This document shows positions 36,087 through 44,606 of a stretch of 64,000 nt of DNA, one piece after another (position 1 is the first letter of the stretch; every line of letters starts with the position of its first letter). The stretch comes from Paracoccus albus. Its GTDB lineage: Bacteria; Pseudomonadota; Alphaproteobacteria; Rhodobacterales; Rhodobacteraceae. The stretch is from NCBI RefSeq assembly GCF_027913035.1, contig NZ_CP115776.1, positions 146,877 to 210,876 of the forward strand, written 5' to 3'. The notes under the pieces are model-generated. The model saw only the letters and a program-made list of their open reading frames with translations. It had not been told where the DNA came from and did no database searches. The position numbers were made by a program, and so were the translations under genes.

Positions 36087-36248
36087 GATCGGGTATCTTC
36101 CGAAATTCGTTTCGGGTATAGCCGCTGCCTATTCCTCTGACGTTCGCGGGTCAATGGCGTGGGTCAACAACGCCGAAGATCGAAACCTTGACCACCATCG
36201 CACCAGAAGCAGGATTCACATTTTGTTCGATGCTGCCATTCTGCGGAT

Positions 36249-36619
36249 ATGAACGACAGCGACCTTTGGTTCCTGCCCGGGCCAGCCGATGATGAAGTGC
36301 CTGAGCCAGCGGTTCACTCCGGCCTGAGGAGTGCTGATGCGTGGCAGCATGTGCGATCCTCACTCGCGGTCAGTCTGGCCGGTGCCGCGCAGGCGCATTG
36401 CACGCTGAGCTGGTCAATGATCCCGGCATTATCCGCCGCCTCGCCATGATGGAGGTCGAGGCGATGTTGTGGGCAGAGGGCACGCCGCTTTCCAGCGAGG
36501 ATATCGGCCGCGAAAGTGCAGGTTCTAGAACCCCCGCCGAGGTGTTACGGGCCAATGTCATCGGCCACCCCTACAGAACGGATAAGCAGCCAAGCAAACC
36601 GAAATCACATCTGGATTAG
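36249..36619 (+). pseudogene. Frameshifted fragment of a plasmid-type HTH family protein
   Basis: Frame one (36249-36449) begins MNDSDLWFLPGPADDE and frame two (36341-36619) continues with LAMMEVEAMLWAEGTPLSSEDIG. Together they match, from memory, the N-terminal part of a family common on alphaproteobacterial plasmids that starts D-L-W-F-L-P-G-P and contains a conserved LALMEVEAMLWAEGTPLS (DUF1403/DUF1612-like; name uncertain). A frameshift around 36400 and early loss of the C-terminus show decay. It sits beside an IS5 remnant. Confidence 0.5.
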
Positions 36620-36694
36620 GTCAAAATACCCGTAAACAGGATTCCCAGGTGGCTGAGGTTGTGATTCTCCTAATGGTACTGGCAGGACGTGAAC

Positions 36695-36978
36695 ATGGCA
36701 CATTTTAATCTGACGGATTTGGAGTGGTCGGTGATCCAGCCGCTGCTTCTAATGACGGCTCGCCCTCGATCGGGGTGCGTCAGCACGCAGCCTACGGTCA
36801 AAAAAACGAACGATCCCGTTGGATGGGTCGCTCGCGTAGTGGCCTGACGACCAAGATACAGCGTGACATTCCCGGCCTTGGTGAAAAGGTAACGACTCAG
36901 GCAGCACCAGGGAAGCTACATCGTTTAACCCAGAGGCAAAAATGTCTCTGGGTCGGAAATAGCGGCCCCACCGACTGA
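36695..36978 (+). mobile_element. Internally deleted IS5-family (IS427-group-like) transposase remnant
   Basis: From 36695 one frame reads MAHFNLTDLEWSVIQPLL, the N-terminus of IS5-type transposases. A second frame from ~36750 reads NDGSPSIGVRQHAAYGQKN and then MGRSRSGLTTKIQ at 36822-36860, the conserved I-x-V-x-Q-H...GRSRGGLTTKI segment that normally lies about 100 residues later. A large internal deletion and frame change join the two. The element is dead and marks the junction between the galactonate/EamA block and the toxin-antitoxin pair. Confidence 0.75.
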
Positions 36979-36991
36979 CGCGCCGCCCTTG

Positions 36992-37396
36992 TTACGCAAA
37001 GGGGTTTTCGATCCGGCAACCCGTCGGCTCAAAGTCCGAGACATTGCGCGTAACGACAACCGCATCGTGATGCAGTGCTGTTGCAGCAATCAGCAGATCG
37101 GCACCCGCATGCCCCAACCGCGCCGACAACTGTCCCCAGATCCGCGCGGATTGCGCATCGAATGGCAGCAGGCGATCACCGAACAACTGCACCGTCCGAC
37201 CCAGCCAGTTGCGCAGATCGCGCGCAAAAGCCGGGTCCTGCTGTTCCTGTCGCGCGATGCCGCGCTCAATCTCGCCGAGGGTTACGACAGACAGATACAG
37301 CACATTGTCATCCTGCCGCTTCAACCACGCCGCGACCTCTGGCGCGCGTTCTGGCCTGCGCAGCGCCGATATAACATTCGTGTCAAGGATCAGCAT
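36992..37396 (-). CDS. PIN-domain ribonuclease toxin (VapC/FitB-like)
   Basis: The 134-residue toxin has the PIN fold: MLILDTNVISALRRPE with the first catalytic aspartate, SVVTLGEIERGIA with the acidic glutamate, GADLLIAATALHHDAVVVTRNVSDFE with later aspartates. All four acidic positions are visible. It overlaps the antitoxin stop by one base, and the two share a promoter with an inverted repeat. It probably cleaves RNA when free of the antitoxin. The FitB/VapC assignment follows the VISALRRPE and TRNVSDFE motifs. Confidence 0.9.
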   Translation of the reverse strand: MLILDTNVISALRRPERAPEVAAWLKRQDDNVLYLSVVTLGEIERGIARQEQQDPAFARDLRNWLGRTVQLFGDRLLPFDAQSARIWGQLSARLGHAGADLLIAATALHHDAVVVTRNVSDFEPTGCRIENPFA

Positions 37397-37644
37397 CAGA
37401 AAGCTACGTCGCGCGGCCGGGCCTCTGCCCGTTCCGCCTCTACCTCGCCGCGTGGCTGGGTCAGAAGATGCTTGGCGAAACTGCCACGATTCGACTGCGC
37501 CTCTGCCAATATCCGCGCATATTCGGATGCCGAAAGCACGACCACAGCCGGCTTACCCCGGCGCGTGACTTCTTGCGGCTCACCCGCAAGCGCCGCATCC
37601 ACCACAGCGGAAAACTTGTTCTTCGCGTCCTGCAGACTCCACAT
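37396..37644 (-). CDS. Phd/YefM-family antitoxin
   Basis: The 82-residue product begins MWSLQDAKNKFSAVVDAALAGEPQEVTRRGKPAVVVLSASEYARI (in parts), the canonical Phd/YefM dimerisation and DNA-binding head. The C-terminal tail (LAEAQSNRGSFAKHLLTQPRGEVEAERAEARP in parts) should wrap the PIN toxin. It starts at an ATG followed upstream by a perfect inverted repeat at 37656-37673, consistent with auto-repression. The pair probably stabilises the region or replicon. Confidence 0.9.
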   Translation of the reverse strand: MWSLQDAKNKFSAVVDAALAGEPQEVTRRGKPAVVVLSASEYARILAEAQSNRGSFAKHLLTQPRGEVEAERAEARPRDVAF

Positions 37645-37655
37645 GCCCTTACCTG

Positions 37656-37673
37656 TCTAGCTATTTGGCTAGA
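37656..37673. promoter_or_regulatory. Perfect inverted repeat TCTAGC-N6-GCTAGA, toxin-antitoxin operator
   Basis: TCTAGC (37656-37661) and GCTAGA (37668-37673) flank TATTTG, 12 bases upstream of the antitoxin start. The dyad is well placed to overlap the promoter and to bind the Phd-like antitoxin. Confidence 0.65.
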
Positions 37674-37743
37674 TAGATAACAGTTCCATCGATGATTTTC
37701 AACCATGCGGAGCACACCAGATGTGGCCGCCCGTCGCACCCAC

Positions 37744-40050
37744 CTAAATCATGATGTGCTGAAGGTTGGTGCCTTCGGGCAAGGCTTCGCAGTCCTTGTC
37801 CCAGAACGAGTCCGGCAGTGACCAAGTGTGGTTTGAGGTCCGTCGTTGAACGCAGAAACAAAACGGGTCTGCCGCATAGATCGAATAGCCTTTTGACGCC
37901 AGTTGCAGCAGCTGGAAGGTATCTTCTCCAGTCGAGCGCTCCTGAAACGGCGCATTAAGAAACATCGTGCGGCGGCCCAGAAAGGTAGCGCCATAGACGA
38001 ATTCAGACCTGCGATGGCACTGCATCGGATGCTTCAAATAATAGCGTCCCGTTGCGACATCATGCCAAAATGTGCCGCGTTTTCCGATAAGATCATAGCC
38101 GCCCCAACGTGTCGGCAACAGCATATCTGCAATATAGTTAGGGCCGTAAAAGTCATCGTCGTCCATCTTGGCAACAAATTCACCTGAAGCCGCCTGGATC
38201 AGCGAGTTCATTTTGTACCCAAGAGAGACCTTTTCACGGAAATGGATATGCTTGAAGCGAAGATTTTTGCCGGTCTTGCGAATAGCCCGCGCCAATTCCT
38301 CGAGCGAGGCTGCAACGTCCTGCTCTGAATACAAGTATCCAAATCCTATGACCAACTCCAGATGAGGATGCGTCTGCGATATCGCATTTTCGACTATACG
38401 CACGTAATCTGCTGGCTGCTTCGTCGGCGTGATCATCGAAACAAACGGCGCAAAGGCGTCTTCGTCCATGTCAGGATAGACCGTCTGCAGAATTTGCCCC
38501 ACCCTGTCGCGATAGGTTTCACCCTTCATCACATGCCGATAGCCTAGGTGCGAGCGCCTCATCCAGTAATACTTGTCTTCGATCAGACGACCCGTCTCTC
38601 GGATCGCATCCTCTTCGGTTTCCACGACGGAGACGGCGTCCCCAAACTGCTCTGTAATAGCTCTTGAAGGCGAGCTCACGACGGGCGTGCCACAGGCCAG
38701 CAGCTCATAAACACGACGAGACATCATAGTGGGCGAGTCGGTGATTGTGTTTACATTCAGAAATGCGCGGAAATTGCGATACTCCTTCACTATCTCCGAA
38801 TACGGCAGTGACTGGCGGCAAAAACGACGGTACTTCAGCGGAAAACGATACCGCTCCTCGGCCTGTTCGGAATGCCGGTCGAAAATGGAACCGTTATGGC
38901 GCGATATGGCCGGCAACATATAGTCCATTTGCCTGATCCTATCTTCGTGGCTCTCGCCATAATACCCACCGGCAAAGGCAACCGTGTCGCGCTTCTCGAA
39001 TGTCGGCGCGTTCCCGGGGTTGCAGGTTTCTGAAGGGGCGGCAAATTTCAGCACATGAACAGATTTGCCCGGTAGAGCCGCTTTGTATTTTTCAACGCTA
39101 TTGGAATCAGAGGTAAAAATGATATCTGCCTGCCCTGCAATCGGCAGAAACTTATCGAAATGCATTGGATCTTCCTTGTTATAGAAGACGATGTGCTTGC
39201 CGGTGATCCGCGCACTTTGAATGGCCGACAGAAGAGCAAGACGGTTGGGATGATGCGGCGTCGCGGCCGTCATACCATGCTGCCAGGCACCTCCATTGCC
39301 ACGCCAGAAGCTTTCCAGAAAAAGCATGTCGCTGTCGGACTTGCTGATTTGGTTAATGTAGTCTGTTCGTGAAAGCGGCTTTGCATCGACGCTTCCGGTG
39401 ATGCAGGCTTCTGTGAATTCATCCATAATATAAAGAAAAGGCTTGCTGTAGGCTTTCGACGGCGCAACAAGCTGAGTTCGTGACCGACGAAGCGCTTGCA
39501 TGATTTTGCCACGCCCAACAATCAGCTTGTCGCGCAATTGTGTCAGGTCGGCTGGCAAAAGCTGAAAGGCAGCTGACAGGATCAGATCATCGTCGGATTT
39601 GAGGAACCGCATCACCTTGATCCGAAGATAGGTCGCGCCGTCCGGCACCACAAACCTTCGCAGGACAACACCATCTTTCGACGGTTCGATGTAGAAGTAG
39701 TGATCGATTTCCGGCTTTGACGAGCGTGACAAACCGCCAATATCCAGTGTGCGCCCAGCCACATCCAAAGCCATCACAGAGCACAAGAAACTTTTTTTGT
39801 CCATAATGTGGGACATCGGGCTGATCATCAACTTCAGCTCGACATGCCCCCGGATCGCCGGGACCAACGCTTCGATCGGCTCGTCATCTATCCTCTGATG
39901 CTGGCTTGCTGTGGAAAAGCCAGGAAAAACATGGGGCGTGGCGAGAAGGTTATCGCAAATCCTGACCAGCCGGGCCGCGTCGAGCTCATACCCGGACGTC
40001 GCCGAGAAGACATCGTCTGCATATTTAAGCGCGCGCTCGACATCATTCAT
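37744..40050 (-). CDS. Two-domain glycosyltransferase (GT-B/CgeB-like plus GT2)
   Basis: The ATG at 40050 (MNDVERALKYADD) is preferred; an in-frame ATG at 40155 adds 35 residues that do not look conserved. The 768-residue product has an N-terminal unknown domain (~1-215), a middle GT-B/CgeB-like part (LFLESFWRGNGGAW, HIVFYNKEDPMHFDKFLP, CGTPVVSSPSRAITEQFG), and a C-terminal GT-A domain with VSMITPTKQPADY and the metal-binding FVAKMDDDDFYGPNYI. The gene is about 45% GC in the line counted (39121-39180), far below its neighbours, which suggests acquisition. It probably makes a surface glycan. No export or acceptor clue is nearby. Confidence 0.75.
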   Translation of the reverse strand: MNDVERALKYADDVFSATSGYELDAARLVRICDNLLATPHVFPGFSTASQHQRIDDEPIEALVPAIRGHVELKLMISPMSHIMDKKSFLCSVMALDVAGRTLDIGGLSRSSKPEIDHYFYIEPSKDGVVLRRFVVPDGATYLRIKVMRFLKSDDDLILSAAFQLLPADLTQLRDKLIVGRGKIMQALRRSRTQLVAPSKAYSKPFLYIMDEFTEACITGSVDAKPLSRTDYINQISKSDSDMLFLESFWRGNGGAWQHGMTAATPHHPNRLALLSAIQSARITGKHIVFYNKEDPMHFDKFLPIAGQADIIFTSDSNSVEKYKAALPGKSVHVLKFAAPSETCNPGNAPTFEKRDTVAFAGGYYGESHEDRIRQMDYMLPAISRHNGSIFDRHSEQAEERYRFPLKYRRFCRQSLPYSEIVKEYRNFRAFLNVNTITDSPTMMSRRVYELLACGTPVVSSPSRAITEQFGDAVSVVETEEDAIRETGRLIEDKYYWMRRSHLGYRHVMKGETYRDRVGQILQTVYPDMDEDAFAPFVSMITPTKQPADYVRIVENAISQTHPHLELVIGFGYLYSEQDVAASLEELARAIRKTGKNLRFKHIHFREKVSLGYKMNSLIQAASGEFVAKMDDDDFYGPNYIADMLLPTRWGGYDLIGKRGTFWHDVATGRYYLKHPMQCHRRSEFVYGATFLGRRTMFLNAPFQERSTGEDTFQLLQLASKGYSIYAADPFCFCVQRRTSNHTWSLPDSFWDKDCEALPEGTNLQHIMI

Positions 40051-40438
40051 ATCGTAGTTTCCACTCCTGTGCATATGAGAATGGGTCCGCCCGCTCACTC
40101 GTCCAGACCGCAAATAAAGTTGTGACGAAAACACTCTAAAATAGTTTTCTATCACGCGTCTACATCTTATGCGTGTTTTTATAGGAGAAGCCGCTGTTTG
40201 TGCCGCTGTTCAGCGCGGTGTCTCTCCGGACATCTGTGCACTACGGATTGTTATGAAATTCGCTGTGGCTAAGCGCGCCGCATAGCGCTGTGACACTGTA
40301 GTCCGAAATACATTTCGTAAGCTCGGCCGCGGCGAGCTTTATTAAAATCCATAACTTTACTATTTTTGTCGGATATGATAGCGACCGGGCCGAAGCTAGC
40401 GAAGCCGCCAGCACAAAAATCAAGACATCGGAGATGAT
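40051..40438. promoter_or_regulatory. 388-base divergent region between the glycosyltransferase and the TonB receptor
   Basis: This AT-rich stretch should carry promoters for both genes. The last ~110 bases before 40439 include AT-rich runs (TTTATTAAAATCC, ACTATTTTTGTC) where an iron-responsive operator might lie, but I cannot match a Fur, Irr or RirA consensus. No supported gene is present. Confidence 0.35.
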
Positions 40439-42436
40439 ATGCGACACAGGTTTTGTGTGCGCTGCGCCCTGCTGGGCAGCGTTGTGTTTGTGACCCCTTT
40501 GGCCGCCTTGGCCCAGAGCGGCGCGGAGGTGATTGTGCTGGACGAGATCACGCTTAAAAGTAAACGTGACGTCGAAACCCAGACTGCCAACCCGGTCACG
40601 AATATCGACCAGCAGGAAATAGACGACCGGCAGGCCGGTACGATCGCCGAACTGGTCGATACGGTGCCGGGCGTCACGCTTGTCAACGGCGCGACACCAA
40701 GCGGATCGGGCATCAATATCCGCGGCTTCGGCGCGAATGGCACCTATGGCACAGACCAAATGGTCATGATCCAGGTGGATGGCGCGACACAGGGATCAGA
40801 AGAACTCTACCGGTTGGGCACGCAGCTTTACACCGATCCCTCTCTCTACAAGACCGTCTCGGTCTCACGCGGGACGGTCGGGTCTTTCGAATATGGCTCA
40901 GGTGTGGTTGGCGGGATTGTGAGGCTGGAAACCAAGGATGCCTCGGATTTCACGGGCGGGGTGTCGGGATATAAGCTGCGACAGACGCTGGAGGCCGCTT
41001 CGAACGGTGACGGCCTGACCTCATCGACCATTCTGGCATGGCAGCCGAATGATGATCTTGAGATTCTGGGCCAGTATGTCTTTCGCAAGATGGACGAGCA
41101 AACCGACGGTGCCGGCGAAGATGTCGGGGCAGAGCCGTTCAAGCTGCCTTCCTATATGCTGAAAGCGAAATATACATTCGGCGCGGCACGCGATCAGTCG
41201 GTAACGCTGTCCTATAACGACACGCAAACCAGCGAAAACGATGTGCCCTATGACCAGTTCGGTCTGGGCGGAAGCTCTTTCGGCAATGTCGACCGAGACG
41301 TCCGCACGCGCACGACCGTCCTAGAATATGAATATGATCCATCAAATCCGCTGATCCATATCGAAGCCAATCTCAGCCATGCCGATCAGAAGATCGACAG
41401 CACCTATATCGAGGGTACTTCGCCCTACGGACCGGCCGCCGGCTCGCTGGGCGATGCCGATCACCGCTATGAAACCACAAAGCTGACGGTCAAAAACACA
41501 TCGCGCTTCCAGACCGGTTCCGCCGAACACGATCTGCGCCTTGGGGCAGAGATCATTCGCAAAAAACGGGCCGAGGCCGTTTCCGCGCCCGGTGGCACAG
41601 ATCGGCGCTTCGCTTTGTTTGCCGTGGACGACATCACATGGGGCGGCTTCACCATCAGCCCCGCAATGCGCTACGAAACACAAAAGCTGCGCCGTCAGTC
41701 CGACGCGTCGGGCAGCAATCCACAAACAGAATATGACAATGATGCAATCATGGGCGGTATCTCTGCGCGCTATGAATGGTCGAATGGCTTCTCGGCATTC
41801 GCTAGCGCTGCCTATACCGAAAACCTGCCAATCCTCGACGATTTCGACAAAGACAGCTTCATGAACCAGTCGCAAAAGGCCCGCGTCTACGAGATCGGCG
41901 CGGCCTATGACGCCGTCGACGTCTTTTCGGGCGGAGATACGCTCAGCCTGAAGGCCAATCTCTATCAATCCGACATCTGGGATGTGACCTCTTATTCCGG
42001 CGTCGCAGAGGTAGAGATGCGCGGGCTGGAGCTGGAGGCAAGCTATAGCGTCGCCAGCGGCTATTACGCCGACATGAACGCCACGATCAGCAAGGGCGAT
42101 GCGTTGGGCATCAACGGGGAAGAAACCCATTGGGGTAATGCACCCGCCGACAGCCTGTATCTGACGCTTGGCAAGCGTTGGGGGGAAAAGTTGGATCTCA
42201 GCTGGGAAATGCTCGCCAATGCACGAATGGACCGGGTAGATAGAACGAATCGAGAGACACCCGGCATTGGCGTCCACAACCTCCGTGCCACATATCGTCC
42301 GCAGGCTGGTGTGCTGGAAGGATCGGAATTCCGCGTCGGGGTCGAAAATATCTTCGACAAGGAATATCGTCCGCATCTGGCCACGCGGAACGGCGCGGGA
42401 CGCAATGTGAAGCTGACAGTCGCAAAGACGTTCTGA
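40439..42436 (+). CDS. TonB-dependent outer-membrane receptor (iron/heme-type)
   Basis: The 665-residue receptor has a signal peptide (MRHRFCVRCALLGSVVFVTP, cleavage near ALA), a short TonB-box-like stretch (VIVLDEITLKSK), a plug domain (QEIDDRQAGTIAELVDTVPG, INIRGFGANGTYG, YKTVSVSRGTVGSFEYGSG) and a 22-stranded barrel ending with the family-typical aromatic residue (KLTVAKTF). Barrel repeats such as LSYNDTQTSENDVPYD are TBDR-like. It takes up a chelated metal or other ligand with TonB energy; heme/siderophore type is suggested by the plug, but the ligand is unknown. A long GC hairpin follows. Confidence 0.85.
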   Translation: MRHRFCVRCALLGSVVFVTPLAALAQSGAEVIVLDEITLKSKRDVETQTANPVTNIDQQEIDDRQAGTIAELVDTVPGVTLVNGATPSGSGINIRGFGANGTYGTDQMVMIQVDGATQGSEELYRLGTQLYTDPSLYKTVSVSRGTVGSFEYGSGVVGGIVRLETKDASDFTGGVSGYKLRQTLEAASNGDGLTSSTILAWQPNDDLEILGQYVFRKMDEQTDGAGEDVGAEPFKLPSYMLKAKYTFGAARDQSVTLSYNDTQTSENDVPYDQFGLGGSSFGNVDRDVRTRTTVLEYEYDPSNPLIHIEANLSHADQKIDSTYIEGTSPYGPAAGSLGDADHRYETTKLTVKNTSRFQTGSAEHDLRLGAEIIRKKRAEAVSAPGGTDRRFALFAVDDITWGGFTISPAMRYETQKLRRQSDASGSNPQTEYDNDAIMGGISARYEWSNGFSAFASAAYTENLPILDDFDKDSFMNQSQKARVYEIGAAYDAVDVFSGGDTLSLKANLYQSDIWDVTSYSGVAEVEMRGLELEASYSVASGYYADMNATISKGDALGINGEETHWGNAPADSLYLTLGKRWGEKLDLSWEMLANARMDRVDRTNRETPGIGVHNLRATYRPQAGVLEGSEFRVGVENIFDKEYRPHLATRNGAGRNVKLTVAKTF

Positions 42437-42458
42437 GCGATTTATCCCAGATCTTTTC

Positions 42459-42486
42459 GGGGCCGTGCGGAATACCGCGCGGCCCC
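42459..42486 (+). terminator. Strong hairpin after the TonB receptor gene
   Basis: GGGGCCG-T-GCGG and CCGC-G-CGGCCCC pair over 12 positions (one T-G wobble) around an AATA loop, 22 bases after the stop. The following bases are only weakly T-rich, so it is a likely but imperfect Rho-independent terminator. Confidence 0.7.
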
Positions 42487-42979
42487 ATGCTATGGCTATT
42501 TGAGATTGCGGCGCCGCAACACAACCTTGGACGTGCCGTGGCTGCAAACCTTCGTCAATGCATGATGGCAATCGCTGGAACAGACTGTGATGGAAAAGAT
42601 CGAATTTGTGCAATCGATCCTGCCATCAGCCTTCGTCAGCCCAAATCACCTTACAGATCACTATCTATTTCGTACGATAGCGGAACCCATACCGATGGCA
42701 AATCGGTCGCTTTCGGTCACGACTGCCCGGTTTCGCGGACCAATATAAGAAGGCGCGTTTCTACGGTTCTCACAAATATTCAAGTCTGGTTTCGAAACCT
42801 CTGCCCCTGAATCAGCGGATAAAGCCCAGGACCGAAGCCATCAAATACGACGATCCCCTCGGACAAGGTGCCTCGACCGAAATAGTGTTCGACCCTCACT
42901 ATGCGCCCGATGCAGAATATGGGCCTGCATCGCGCTGTCCCGCGCCGGTGATGGACAGGATTGCGCCGCCCCTGCCACA
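42487..42979. other. 493-base stretch without a confident gene
   Basis: Short frames exist (for instance 42590-42748 plus, and 42780-42998 minus), but none has a clear ribosome site or a recognised domain. One plus frame without a start codon reaches a stop at the operator. I call no gene here. The 3-prime part should hold the promoter of the SDR operon beginning at 43054. Confidence 0.4.
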
Positions 42980-42998
42980 GTGTTATAACAAATAACAC
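42980..42998. promoter_or_regulatory. Operator GTGTTATAACAAATAACAC upstream of the SDR/E1 operon
   Basis: GTGTTAT and ATAACAC are perfect inverted arms around AACAA. The site contains the 10-base palindrome TGTTATAACA (42981-42990), which recurs at 57662-57671 next to the GntR gene. It lies 55 bases upstream of the first SDR start, so it is a likely binding site of that GntR protein. Confidence 0.75.
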
Positions 42999-43053
42999 AC
43001 ATGCTGTTGGAGGGGCTGCATGATACGATCACCCCAATTTTCCGGGCGCAGCC

Positions 43054-43791
43054 GTGCTGTTTGATTTTTCGGGCCGCACGCTGCTTTTGACCGGCGCGTT
43101 AGGCGGGATCGGCAGCGAAATCGCCCGGTTATTTGCACGGGCAGACGCCAATCTGGTGCTCGCCGACCGGGACGCGGATCGCGGCGCAGAGTTCGCCGAG
43201 CGGTTGCCCGGACGCGGCCGTAAGATCAGTTGCGCCTTCGATGCGACCGATCCGGCTTCGTCAGAGGCCGTGATCGACCGTGCCGTTTCCAGCTTCGGCA
43301 CGCTGGATTTCGTCGTCCCATCCGCCGGTATCTACCTGGCAGAGCCCTTTGCAACCATGACCGACGATCAATGGCGCCGCACGATTTCGGTCAATCTGGA
43401 CGGCGTCTTCCGTATTCTAAACCGGGCGGCGCCGCATCTGGCGGAAAACTCTGCCATCGTGAACATCACCTCGCTTGCGGGTCATCGCGGCGCTTTCGAG
43501 AACGCGCATTATTCAGCGTCTAAAGGTGCGCTGACCTCGCTGACACGAAGCCTTGCGCGAGAGCTTGCGCCAAAGACACGCGTGAATGCCGTAGCACCCG
43601 GCATCATCGAAACAGAGATGACGCGGGATCTGCTGAGCGACCGGGGCGATAAGACAATCGCCGATACGCCACTGCGCCGCTTCGGCCGGCCAGAGGAAAT
43701 TGCGAGCGTGGTCGCGTTTCTCTGCTCGGACGCGGCATCGTTCATTACCGGTGAAACCATTCAGGCAAACGGCGGCATTCACATGGCCTAG
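43054..43791 (+). CDS. Short-chain dehydrogenase/reductase
   Basis: The product (245 residues, GTG start) is a classical SDR: LLLTGALGGIGSEIARLF for the cofactor-binding glycines, ADRDADRG for NAD preference, PSAGIYLAEPFA for the NxAG-like strand, the serine of NITSLAGHRGAF and the YSASKGAL catalytic Tyr/Lys, then NAVAPGIIETEM. All catalytic residues are present. It opens the first operon of the catabolic island under the shared operator. The substrate is unknown. A 14-codon frame with a better ribosome site starts at 43020 and overlaps this start, so the true start deserves care. Confidence 0.85.
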   Translation: MLFDFSGRTLLLTGALGGIGSEIARLFARADANLVLADRDADRGAEFAERLPGRGRKISCAFDATDPASSEAVIDRAVSSFGTLDFVVPSAGIYLAEPFATMTDDQWRRTISVNLDGVFRILNRAAPHLAENSAIVNITSLAGHRGAFENAHYSASKGALTSLTRSLARELAPKTRVNAVAPGIIETEMTRDLLSDRGDKTIADTPLRRFGRPEEIASVVAFLCSDAASFITGETIQANGGIHMA

Positions 43792-43824
43792 CCGTGCCCG
43801 CCCACCCGATTTCAGGAAGCTGAC

Positions 43825-44580
43825 ATGAAAGAACTGCTGAAAGACAGGCTGGCTCTCATAACCGGCGCGGGACGCGGGCTTGGCGCTGCCATCGCCGCCG
43901 GTCTGGCCGGTGCAGGTGCGCGCATCATTCTGGCCGATATCGACGCGGAGAATGCGGCGCGTGAGGCAGAGGCCCTTTGCACACAAGGCTTCGATGCGAC
44001 TGCCCTGACGCTCGACGTGACGGATCGTGACGCGGTGCAAGCATGTGCCAGCGACATCCTCGCCGATCAGGGCGGGTTGGATATCCTTGTCAACAACGCC
44101 GGAGTGGCTGGCCGTGCCACCTTCGACGATCCCGATCAGGCGGACATCTGGGACCGGATCATGAAGGTCAATCTGCAGGGCGCATTCAACACCGCCCACG
44201 CCTTCGTCCCGGCCCTGATTGCCCGCAAAGGCTGCGTCATTCACATGTCATCGGTCGCCGGGTTCGTCGCGGGCGGATCGACCGCGGGATATGTGGTGTC
44301 GAAAGGCGCGATCCGTTCGCTGACGCAGGCAATGGCCCGCGATCTTGCGCCGCATGGCGTGCGCGTCAACGCGGTCGCGCCGGGCATCATGCAAAGCGAG
44401 ATGGCCGACGCGCAATTGAACCGCCCCGGCGGCGCTGACTGGTTCCTGCAACGCGCACCCATGAAGCGCATTGGCGAGCCGCGCGAAATCGCCGAGCCGG
44501 TGATCTTCCTTGCATCCGACATGGCGAGCTTCATCACCGGCGCCGTGCTGCCCGTCGATGGCGGTTTTCTTGCTGCCTGA
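43825..44580 (+). CDS. Short-chain dehydrogenase/reductase
   Basis: The 251-residue enzyme has LALITGAGRGLGAAIAAGLAG, ADIDAEN, LDILVNNAGVAGRATFD, HMSSVAGFVAGGSTAGYVVSKGAI (catalytic Ser, Tyr, Lys) and NAVAPGIMQSEM. It follows the first SDR by 33 bases and precedes the E1 gene by 26 bases, with AGGAAG before the start. Two different SDRs in tandem suggest successive or alternative oxidation of hydroxyl groups on the same substrate. Cofactor preference is probably NAD, from the acidic residue after the second strand. Confidence 0.88.
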   Translation: MKELLKDRLALITGAGRGLGAAIAAGLAGAGARIILADIDAENAAREAEALCTQGFDATALTLDVTDRDAVQACASDILADQGGLDILVNNAGVAGRATFDDPDQADIWDRIMKVNLQGAFNTAHAFVPALIARKGCVIHMSSVAGFVAGGSTAGYVVSKGAIRSLTQAMARDLAPHGVRVNAVAPGIMQSEMADAQLNRPGGADWFLQRAPMKRIGEPREIAEPVIFLASDMASFITGAVLPVDGGFLAA

Positions 44581-44606
44581 ACCCATTCGTAAAGTGGATT
44601 TTCCAA

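Noticed and set aside
42837..42994. Start-less plus frame with protein-like sequence ending TGTTATAACAAATAA
   Set aside because: No start codon or family; its end coincides with the operator, so the reading frame is probably accidental.
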